NCBI GenBank assembly: GCA_031963225.1
Contig: JASSUD010000056.1
Coordinates: 1-19,308, forward strand
Origin: JASSUD01 sp031963225
Lineage (GTDB): Bacteria > Pseudomonadota > Gammaproteobacteria > Burkholderiales > Burkholderiaceae
DNA length: 19,308 bases
Direction of reading: 5' to 3'
Below the pieces are notes generated by a model. The model was not told the DNA's origin. It worked only from the letters and a program-made list of their open reading frames with translations, and searched no databases. The translations under genes were made by a program, and so were the position numbers. Below, one piece after another: positions 7,402 through 13,716 of the stretch. The number at the start of each line of letters is the position of its first letter. Within the stretch, counting starts at the first letter, position 1.

Positions 7402-7435
7402 AACCTGCTTAAATTTTCTAAATTTAAGCAGGTTC
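7401..7435. other. Perfect 16-bp palindromic stem-loop between nusA and infB
   Basis: GAACCTGCTTAAATTT (7401-7416) is followed by TCT and its exact reverse complement (7420-7435). No T-run follows on the + strand, so it is not a standard intrinsic terminator. It could protect mRNA ends, pause polymerase or be a relic of a repeat. Its perfection suggests recent origin or selection. Confidence 0.7.
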
Positions 7436-7459
7436 GCATTGCAAACTTATTGAATAACT

Positions 7460-7480
7460 ACAAGAATTTTTTCTTGTTTT
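7460..7480 (+). terminator. Weak AT-rich terminator-like hairpin upstream of infB
   Basis: ACAAGAA (7460-7466), loop TTTT, TTCTTGT (7471-7477), then further T residues to 7480. The stem has only two G-C pairs, so any effect is probably modest. Confidence 0.3.
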
Positions 7481-7560
7481 AAAAGGACGTTTTTCCACAT
7501 CAGCAGTAATGTTGGGTCTTATGGCTCACATCTGCAGTGGAGAGCTCCTAAGAGGTGTGA

Positions 7561-10500
7561 ATGGCGAGTAACAACGTAACTGAATTTGCCACTGAACTCA
7601 AAGTGTCAGCGACCACGTTGCTCAAGCAACTTCAAGCAGCCGGGGTTGAAAAGCAACATATTGAAGAGCATTTGTCAGAGAGTGATAAAGCGCGTCTTAT
7701 GGCGTATTTACGTCGCGTCCAAGGAGGAGAAGGGGATGAAAAAGGCAAGATTACGCTAACTCGCCGAAAGACCTCTGAGATTCGACAAGCCGATGCGACG
7801 GGTAAAGCGCGTACGATCCAGGTGGAAGTGCGCAAAAAACGTACATTCGTGAAGCCTGATCCGGTCGTGGTTCAGCCTGCGCGCGCGGAATCTACTCCTG
7901 TTGCAGCAGTAAGTGAGGCAAAAGCTACGGCGGCGCCTGTACCTGCTGCACCTACGCCTGTGGATGCGGCTCCCACTGCCTCGTTAGAACTGCCATCGCC
8001 AAGCCCTGATGTACAAAGCAGTGTTCCTGCGAGCACGCCCTCTACTAGCTCTGTGCCACCTATTGAACCTATATCAGTGCCTGTTGAGCCACTCAGTGAG
8101 ACTGTTGCGCCAGCAACCCCCGTTTCACCAGCACCTGAAGTTTCGCCACCAGAAGTTTTGGTCTCTTCTTCTGCTGATGCTGCTGATCTTTCAAAAAGTG
8201 CTTCTGAATCTAGCCCTGCGGCGGTGGTTGCCGATCCTAAAAAGGATGCTTCCAGTGCTGTTAAAAGCCCAGAACGTCCTGCTGACGATGCCGCGAATAT
8301 TCCATCCAAATCGGTTACAGAACCTGTGTCTGAAAAAATCGAGGCTGCTGCTGCCCCTGTAGAAAAGCAAGTTATAGATAAGCCTTCGGCTGCGCAAAAT
8401 ATAGCAAAAGCATTTCTTCGCAAAAATATTGCACAACCGACTAAACCTGCCCAGCCTGGTCCAGGCGATGCAGAGCGTGAAAAATTGAGCTTACAGCGTC
8501 GTCAGGCCGCCGAAGAAGAAGCGCGTGCCATTCGCGAAATGATGAATTCAAGCCGCAAAACCGTGCGAGTGGCTGCTCCTAAACCAGCAGATGCAGAGCC
8601 TGAAGTTGTTGCGGTTAGTGCACCTCAAAAAAGTGGATCACCACGCCCGCCAAGCGAGCGTAGTGGTGCTCCGCGTGAAGGTGCAGCACGTCCTGGTACA
8701 GCAGCGCGTAGTCCACAAGTTTCAGAGTTATCGCCAGATAAGAAAAAAGCTGCGAAACCTTCTAGCTGGCAAGATGCTGCAGGCAATAAACGCCGTACTC
8801 TGAAAACCAGAGGAGGATCTGATTCTGATCATGAAACTGGGCGCAGAGGCGGTCATAGACGCAATAAACATGAAGCAGATCGTGCGACGGTTTTCCAAGC
8901 ACCTACTGAGCCAGTGGTACGTGAAGTGCATGTGCCAGAAACCATTACGGTTTCTGATCTTGCTCACAAAATGTCCGTTAAGGCCTCTGAAGTTATTAAA
9001 AAGATGATGAGCCTTGGGCAAATGGTCACCATCAATCAGATGCTAGATCAAGAAACTGCAATGATTGCGGTTGAAGAGCTTGGGCATACTGCAGTAGCGG
9101 CCAGGTTGGATGATCCTGAAGCATTCCTCGTGACCACTGAAGAGCACCATGAAGCGGTAAGCTTGCCACGCCCACCTGTAGTGACCGTGATGGGTCACGT
9201 GGATCATGGGAAAACGTCGCTGCTTGATTCTATTCGTCGCGCAAAAGTAGCGGTCGGCGAAGCCGGAGGTATTACGCAGCATATTGGTGCATACCATGTA
9301 GAAACGCCTAAAGGTGTGGTGACTTTCTTAGATACACCAGGCCATGAAGCCTTTACAGCGATGCGTGCTCGTGGAGCAAAAGCCACGGATATCGTCATTT
9401 TGGTAGTTGCTGCCGATGACGGTGTGATGCCCCAAACTAAAGAAGCCATTGCACACGCTCGTGCCGCTAATGTGCCCATCTTGGTTGCTATAAATAAAGT
9501 AGATAAACCAGGTGCCAATATCGATAAAGTACGGCAAGAACTGGTTGCTGAAGGGGTGGTTCCTGAAGAATACGGTGGTGATTCACCTTTTATTCCCGTT
9601 TCAGCGAAGACAGGGCAAGGTATCGATGAGCTGTTAGAAGGTGTTTTATTGCAAGCCGAGGTTATGGAACTGGTGGCTCCAGTAGACGTTCCTGCAAAAG
9701 GTCTGGTCGTTGAAGCTAGGCTGGATAAAGGTCGAGGCCCTGTTGCTACCGTATTGGTGCAAGCCGGTACATTGCGTCGGGGAGATATCGTGTTAGCCGG
9801 GTCAGCCTATGGGCGGGTACGTGCCATGCTGGATGAAAATGGCAAACCGACTAAAGAGGCCGGACCTTCTATTCCTATAGAAATTCAAGGTCTATCCGAA
9901 GCGCCTGCTGCTGGGGAAGAGGTCATTGTATTATTGGATGAGCGTAAGGCCCGCGAGATTGCATTATTCCGTCAAGGAAAATTCCGCGATGTGAAATTGG
10001 CTAAACAGCATGCTGCAAAACTCGAACATCGCTTTAATGCTAGCGCTGAAGGAGAGTTGCAAAACTTACCATTGATTGTCAAGGCGGATGTGCGCGGCTC
10101 ACAAGAAGCGCTCGTACAGGCCTTTGTGAAGCTTTCTACTGAGGAAGTGCGCGTACAAGTCGTGCATGCAGCGGTAGGGGGGATTAGTGAGTCAGATATT
10201 AATTTGGCTATTGCCTCTAAAGCGGTCGTAATTGGGTTTAATGCCCGGGCTGATGCGCAGGCACGTAAGCTTGCTGAAGTGAGCGGCATTGATATTCGTT
10301 ATTACAATGTTATTTATGACGCAGTGAACGAGCTTAAAGCGGCGATGTCTGGCATGCTGGCTCCCGAGCAGAAAGAAAACATATTGGGTACAGCGCAAGT
10401 GCGTCAAGTCTTCCGGGTTCCAAAAATTGGTGCCATTGGAGGATGTATGGTGCTCGATGGTGTTATTAAACGTGCTGGTTTGGTACGCGTATTACGAGAT

Positions 10501-10671
10501 AACTTGGTCATTCATACGGGTGAACTAGATTCTCTGAAACGCTTCAAAGAAGATGTGCGTGAAGTAAAATCCGGCTTTGAGTGCGGTATTTCTGTTAAAA
10601 ACTTCAACGATATTGCTGAAGGCGATCAGTTAGAGGTCTTCGAAGTGGTTGAAGTGGCGCGTGTACTGTAA
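7561..10671 (+). CDS. infB: Translation initiation factor IF-2
   Basis: IF-2 is the GTPase that brings formyl-methionyl-tRNA to the 30S subunit and promotes subunit joining. The 1036-residue protein starts with an IF2N domain (EFATELKVSATTLLKQLQ). A long Pro/Ala/Ser/Val-rich and then charged linker follows (about 95-455). A second IF2N-like segment (ITVSDLAHKMSVKASEVIKKM) leads to the G domain: G1 GHVDHGKT at 545-552, G3 DTPGHEAF from 591, G4 NKVD at 645-648, G5 near SAKTGQGIDEL. Domains II, III and the tRNA-binding C domain complete it. The ATG has AGAGG five bases upstream (7551-7555). Spacer palindromes separate it from nusA, and a strong terminator follows. The linker is somewhat longer than usual but typical in composition. 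Confidence 0.97.
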   Translation: MASNNVTEFATELKVSATTLLKQLQAAGVEKQHIEEHLSESDKARLMAYLRRVQGGEGDEKGKITLTRRKTSEIRQADATGKARTIQVEVRKKRTFVKPDPVVVQPARAESTPVAAVSEAKATAAPVPAAPTPVDAAPTASLELPSPSPDVQSSVPASTPSTSSVPPIEPISVPVEPLSETVAPATPVSPAPEVSPPEVLVSSSADAADLSKSASESSPAAVVADPKKDASSAVKSPERPADDAANIPSKSVTEPVSEKIEAAAAPVEKQVIDKPSAAQNIAKAFLRKNIAQPTKPAQPGPGDAEREKLSLQRRQAAEEEARAIREMMNSSRKTVRVAAPKPADAEPEVVAVSAPQKSGSPRPPSERSGAPREGAARPGTAARSPQVSELSPDKKKAAKPSSWQDAAGNKRRTLKTRGGSDSDHETGRRGGHRRNKHEADRATVFQAPTEPVVREVHVPETITVSDLAHKMSVKASEVIKKMMSLGQMVTINQMLDQETAMIAVEELGHTAVAARLDDPEAFLVTTEEHHEAVSLPRPPVVTVMGHVDHGKTSLLDSIRRAKVAVGEAGGITQHIGAYHVETPKGVVTFLDTPGHEAFTAMRARGAKATDIVILVVAADDGVMPQTKEAIAHARAANVPILVAINKVDKPGANIDKVRQELVAEGVVPEEYGGDSPFIPVSAKTGQGIDELLEGVLLQAEVMELVAPVDVPAKGLVVEARLDKGRGPVATVLVQAGTLRRGDIVLAGSAYGRVRAMLDENGKPTKEAGPSIPIEIQGLSEAPAAGEEVIVLLDERKAREIALFRQGKFRDVKLAKQHAAKLEHRFNASAEGELQNLPLIVKADVRGSQEALVQAFVKLSTEEVRVQVVHAAVGGISESDINLAIASKAVVIGFNARADAQARKLAEVSGIDIRYYNVIYDAVNELKAAMSGMLAPEQKENILGTAQVRQVFRVPKIGAIGGCMVLDGVIKRAGLVRVLRDNLVIHTGELDSLKRFKEDVREVKSGFECGISVKNFNDIAEGDQLEVFEVVEVARVL

Positions 10672-10686
10672 AAGTGCTGTTTGAGG

Positions 10687-10713
10687 CTAGGGCGTGTTCT
10701 CAGTTGCCCGAAA
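10687..10713 (+). repeat. TAGGGC-type short repeat after infB
   Basis: CTAGGGCGTGTTCTCAGTTG followed by CCCGAAA aligns with the copy at 13611-13637 with about four substitutions in 27 bases. It immediately precedes the infB terminator. Its GGGCGT (10690-10695) could pair with ACGCCC (10717-10722), which otherwise forms the terminator stem. Confidence 0.65.
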
Positions 10714-10715
10714 CA

Positions 10716-10753
10716 AACGCCCGAAGCATAAGAATTGCTTCGGGCGTTCTTTT
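10716..10753 (+). terminator. Strong intrinsic terminator of infB
   Basis: AACGCCCGAAGCA (10716-10728), loop TAAGAAT, and TGCTTCGGGCGTT (10736-10748) form a perfect 13-bp GC-rich stem followed by a T-rich tail to 10753. It is the clearest terminator in the window and separates infB from rbfA. Confidence 0.88.
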
Positions 10754-10760
10754 AATTTAA

Positions 10761-10790
10761 AGGCAATGATAATCTTGCCTATTCTTTTTT
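10761..10790 (+). terminator. Possible second terminator between infB and rbfA
   Basis: AGGCAA (10761-10766) pairs with TTGCCT (10775-10780) across an 8-nt loop, followed by ATTCTTTTTT. It could back up the stronger upstream terminator. The loop contains GATAAT (10769-10774), which could instead be a -10 box for rbfA, though no good -35 is visible. Confidence 0.4.
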
Positions 10791-10813
10791 AGAAAAGTCG
10801 CCAACCTTTTCTA
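10790..10813 (+). other. Inverted repeat just upstream of rbfA
   Basis: TAGAAAAG (10790-10797) and CTTTTCTA (10806-10813) form a perfect 8-bp inverted repeat with an 8-nt loop, ending 14 bases before the rbfA ATG. It could be a 5' leader hairpin or an operator. Confidence 0.4.
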
Positions 10814-10827
10814 TCCCGATGTGAACC

Positions 10828-11253
10828 ATGCCTAAAAAACGTACCGCTCCCGAGCGCAATTTGCGTATCGCAGACCAGATCCAACGTGATCTTGCAGAAT
10901 TAATCCGTAGCGAAGTAAAAAACCCTTCTATTCGCTGGATTACGCTGCATAGCGTTGAACTTACCCGCGATTACGCACACGCAAAAATCTACTTCACCTC
11001 TTTATTTGGTACCCCTGATGTTTTGCAAGCTGCATTAAATCAAAGTGCGGGTCATTTACGCAGCCTGCTTTTCAAGCGCTTGCGTATCCATACCGTACCT
11101 ACATTACATTTTATTTGGGACACCACACCCGAACGTGCTTTGCATATGGAAACCTTAATTCGAGAGGCAAACGCACCTTATGCCCATGAAGAGGACTCCT
11201 CAAAAGAAGAGGACCCCTCAAAAGAAGAAGACTCCCAGAAAACCGACCAATAG
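10828..11253 (+). CDS. rbfA: 30S ribosome-binding factor RbfA
   Basis: RbfA is a KH-type factor that binds the 5' region of 16S rRNA during 30S maturation and cold adaptation. The 141-residue protein shows the family pattern: RNLRIADQIQRDLAELI, the strand DYAHAKIYFTSL, GHLRSLLFKRLRIHTVPTLHF, and the final helix HMETLIREA. The C-terminus is extended by an acidic tail made of three near-identical six-residue units (EEDSSK, EEDPSK, EEDSQK). The ATG lacks an obvious ribosome site. The gene sits 21 bases before truB and probably shares a transcript with it, while terminators separate it from infB. Confidence 0.95.
   Translation: MPKKRTAPERNLRIADQIQRDLAELIRSEVKNPSIRWITLHSVELTRDYAHAKIYFTSLFGTPDVLQAALNQSAGHLRSLLFKRLRIHTVPTLHFIWDTTPERALHMETLIREANAPYAHEEDSSKEEDPSKEEDSQKTDQ
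11188..11241 (+). repeat. 18-bp tandem repeat, three copies, in the rbfA 3' end
   Basis: Units at 11188-11205, 11206-11223 and 11224-11241. The first two differ by one base; the third has several changes. They encode the acidic EED-x-x-K units at the RbfA C-terminus. Because the unit is a multiple of three, copy-number change would keep the reading frame. Confidence 0.9.
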
Positions 11254-11274
11254 ACTGAGTTCATCATCGATACT

Positions 11275-12246
11275 GTGACGCTGTCTCGCCCTCCTGTAAA
11301 ACGTGTACCTAAAGCACCGGGCCCACCCCGTCGTGCATTGAATGGTGTTTTACTACTAGATAAACCGTTAGGGATGTCTAGTAATGATGCGCTTGGGCGT
11401 GCGAAATGGATTTTAAAGGCTAAAAAAGGGGGGCATACAGGGACGCTTGACCCTTTAGCTTCAGGCTTACTTCCTCTATGTTTTGGCGAGGCGACCAAGT
11501 TTTCAAATGATGCGTTAGATGCGAGTAAATCGTATGATGCGCTGGTGGTATTAGGAAGCACCACTAGCACAGGAGATCGTGAAGGAGCGATTTTGCAAAC
11601 GCGGGAAATCGCTACCGATGTAGCCGCGATACACCGTGCCCTAGAAAAATTTAGGGGAGATATTTTGCAGATTCCTCCAATGTATAGCGCGCTAAAACGG
11701 GATGGTAAGCCTCTGTATGACTACGCGCGCGCAGGTATAGTGCTTGAGCGCGAAGCGCGTCCAGTTACTATCGAGGAACTGAGCTGGCTGGATGAAGCGC
11801 AGTGGCATGCTTGCGAAAATTGCACTACTTTGAATGTGCGTGTGCGCTGTAGTAAAGGAACCTATATTCGCGTGCTGGCTGAGGATATCGGGGAGGCTTT
11901 GGGTTGTGGTGCACATTTAGGTGGGTTGCGCCGCACGCAAGTAGGGTCCTTCTTCTTAGAGTCGGCTGTGACGTTAGATGCTTTGCAAGAAGCTCCTGAT
12001 CCAGAAGCTTTTTTGCTTCCTATAGATGCCTTACTTCCAAGTCTCCCCATCCTGAAATTAGAGGCACATCAGGCTGAACGGTTTTTACAAGGCCAGCGCC
12101 TACGTTTAGCTTCTGTTGAACAATCGAGCTTTGCGCTGCCTACCCAACGCTGCCGTGTGTATGGAGAGCCAGCCATGCAATTTTTAGGCGTTGGCCACTA
12201 TATTGAAGGTTTGCTTACGCCCCAACGTGTTGTAGCAATCCATTAG
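11275..12246 (+). CDS. truB: tRNA pseudouridine(55) synthase TruB
   Basis: TruB makes pseudouridine 55 in the T arm of tRNAs. The 323-residue protein has GVLLLDKPLGMSSNDAL, the catalytic motif GGHTGTLDPLASGLLP with nucleophile D59, YDALVVLG, and RCSKGTYIRVLAEDIGEALG, followed by the short C-terminal domain. The start is a GTG at 11275. No in-frame ATG exists before the conserved region and no clear ribosome site is seen, so coupling to rbfA is likely. The stop TAG (12244-12246) is the beginning of a TAGGGC repeat-like sequence. In related genomes I recall truB being followed by typA; here bamE follows. Confidence 0.95.
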   Translation: MTLSRPPVKRVPKAPGPPRRALNGVLLLDKPLGMSSNDALGRAKWILKAKKGGHTGTLDPLASGLLPLCFGEATKFSNDALDASKSYDALVVLGSTTSTGDREGAILQTREIATDVAAIHRALEKFRGDILQIPPMYSALKRDGKPLYDYARAGIVLEREARPVTIEELSWLDEAQWHACENCTTLNVRVRCSKGTYIRVLAEDIGEALGCGAHLGGLRRTQVGSFFLESAVTLDALQEAPDPEAFLLPIDALLPSLPILKLEAHQAERFLQGQRLRLASVEQSSFALPTQRCRVYGEPAMQFLGVGHYIEGLLTPQRVVAIH

Positions 12247-12266
12247 GGCATGGCCCCAAAGGGCCC
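12244..12266 (+). repeat. TAGGGC-repeat-like sequence at the truB stop, possibly internally deleted
   Basis: TAGGGCATGGCCCCAAAGG starts at the truB stop codon. It resembles the nusA-end copy if about nine internal bases were lost. GGCCC-CAAA-GGGCC (12252-12265) forms a 5-bp hairpin without a T-run. Membership in the repeat family is tentative. Confidence 0.4.
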
Positions 12267-12325
12267 ACCTTTGCGGTCGTGCGGTGCTCTCTTTCTTTCT
12301 GCATTTTTCTTCGTTGCGTCTTTCT

Positions 12326-12769
12326 ATGTTCAGCATATTTTTGCAGTGTATAAAACCATTCCCTAATTTAACCCGGCGTATAGGCTATGTATGGTGTTCA
12401 GCTGCGGCGCTGCTTGCAGGGTGTCATGGCGGTAACCCTATTGAGTCGACGATGCGAACGATTACCCCTTATCGCATTACCGTAGTCCAGGGGAATTTTG
12501 TATCGCGTGAAGCTGCAGCTAGAGTGCATAAAGGGATGTCGCGTGAGAAAGTAAGGGATATTTTGGGAACGCCTTTATTAGTTGACCCTTTTCACCCAAA
12601 CCGTTGGGATTATGTGTTTTATTTTAAACGTGGCTCAACCGATATCGTATCGCAGCGCCATTTTATTGTGCGCTTTGAAGCCGACCAGGTGGTTGGGTAT
12701 AGCGGTGCAAAGCAACTCCCTTCTGAGAGTGATCTAATTCAAGCGGTGGATGCAGACAGAAATAACTAG
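12326..12769 (+). CDS. bamE: Outer-membrane assembly lipoprotein BamE (SmpA/OmlA)
   Basis: BamE is a small lipoprotein of the BAM complex that stabilises the BamA-BamD interaction. From the ATG at 12326 the protein has 147 residues. It begins with a signal peptide ending in the lipobox ALLAGC (lipidated cysteine at about residue 33) and the short linker NPIESTMRTITPYRI. The BamE fold follows, with VVQGNFVSREAAARVHKGMS, REKVRDILGTPLLVDPFHPNRWDY and YFKRG. A GTG at 12284 would add 14 residues and lengthen the signal peptide unnecessarily; neither start has a good ribosome site. The gene precedes dapB by about 30 bases, the order I recall from Burkholderia. The divergent fur gene I would expect upstream is absent, with truB in its place. 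Confidence 0.88.
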   Translation: MFSIFLQCIKPFPNLTRRIGYVWCSAAALLAGCHGGNPIESTMRTITPYRITVVQGNFVSREAAARVHKGMSREKVRDILGTPLLVDPFHPNRWDYVFYFKRGSTDIVSQRHFIVRFEADQVVGYSGAKQLPSESDLIQAVDADRNN

Positions 12770-12800
12770 GTATATTTCTCCCATTTTTATAGCGATAGTC

Positions 12801-13595
12801 ATGTTACGTATAGCCCTAGCAGGTGCTTCAGGCCGTATGGGCCGTACTCTTATTGAAACAGCTTTAAATGACCCACAAGTGCAATTAACCGGTGTATTAA
12901 CCCGACCCGGTAGTCCTTTGATTGGGCAAGATGCAGGTGCTTTTATGGGGCGCCAGACGGGTATTTTTATTTCTGATGATGTGCAATCCGTTCTTGCTCA
13001 AGCGCAATGTTTAATCGATTTCACACGGCCTGATGCGACGATAGAACACCTAAAAATCGCGCAGGCCTTGGGCACCAAATTAGTGATCGGCACTACCGGC
13101 TGGAGCGAGGAGCAAAGAGCAGAACTCGAGCACGCCAGCCAAACCTTACCTATCGTACTAGCGCCTAATATGAGTATTGGCGTTAATATTCTCTTCAAAT
13201 TAGTAGAGATGGCTGCCAAGCTTTTGCCGTCAGAGTATGAGACGGAGATTATTGAAGCCCACCATCGGCATAAAGTCGATGCACCATCGGGTACAGCTCT
13301 TAAAATAGGCCGTGTTATTGCACAGGCGCGCGGACTCGATTTTGAAAAAGAAGCCTTATTTTGCCGCGAAGGTACGATGGAAGCACGGCGCCCTAGCACT
13401 ATTGGATTTGCCAGTGTGCGTGCAGGCAATATCATCGGAGACCACACGGCTTTGTTTGTCGGCGCTTCGGAACAAATAGAGATTACACATAAATCAGCGA
13501 GCCGCTATAGCTATGCACAAGGAGCGCTGCGCGCAGCGCTTTTCCTGGAGCAAAAAACCAGCGGACTATTTGATATGCAAGATGTCGTAGGTTGA
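12801..13595 (+). CDS. dapB: 4-hydroxy-tetrahydrodipicolinate reductase DapB
   Basis: DapB reduces 4-hydroxy-tetrahydrodipicolinate with NAD(P)H in the diaminopimelate pathway to lysine and peptidoglycan. The 264-residue protein starts MLRIALAGASGRMGR, the Rossmann nucleotide-binding loop. It continues with IGTTGW and the catalytic signature EAHHRHKVDAPSGTA, with H154 and K158 matching catalytic H159 and K163 of the E. coli enzyme. The C-terminus is the usual tetramerisation region. An in-frame ATG at 12750 would overlap bamE and add 17 residues before the nucleotide-binding strand, so 12801 is chosen; only a weak ribosome site is seen. The stop TGA lies at the left edge of a small palindrome (AGGTGA-G-TCACCT, 13595-13607). 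Confidence 0.95.
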   Translation: MLRIALAGASGRMGRTLIETALNDPQVQLTGVLTRPGSPLIGQDAGAFMGRQTGIFISDDVQSVLAQAQCLIDFTRPDATIEHLKIAQALGTKLVIGTTGWSEEQRAELEHASQTLPIVLAPNMSIGVNILFKLVEMAAKLLPSEYETEIIEAHHRHKVDAPSGTALKIGRVIAQARGLDFEKEALFCREGTMEARRPSTIGFASVRAGNIIGDHTALFVGASEQIEITHKSASRYSYAQGALRAALFLEQKTSGLFDMQDVVG

Positions 13596-13610
13596 GGTGA
13601 GTCACCTTTC

Positions 13611-13637
13611 CTAGGGCGTGTCCTCAATTGTCCCAAA
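13611..13637 (+). repeat. TAGGGC-type short repeat between dapB and leuS
   Basis: CTAGGGCGTGTCCTCAATTG followed by TCCCAAA is the copy used here as reference for the family. It lies 16 bases after the dapB stop, in the 121-bp spacer before leuS. No protein is associated with it. Confidence 0.7.
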
Positions 13638-13716
13638 CCGCATGGGCTAGATGTAAAAGTCTAGTTTGCTTGCCCCCTTTTGCCATACTTCTTCCCACCC
13701 GTTTTGATAGTTGATC

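Noticed and set aside
7872..8423. 183-codon antisense frame opposite the infB linker
   Set aside because: The Ala/Gly/Ser/Thr-rich product mirrors the Pro/Ala-rich linker codons of infB and has no independent support.
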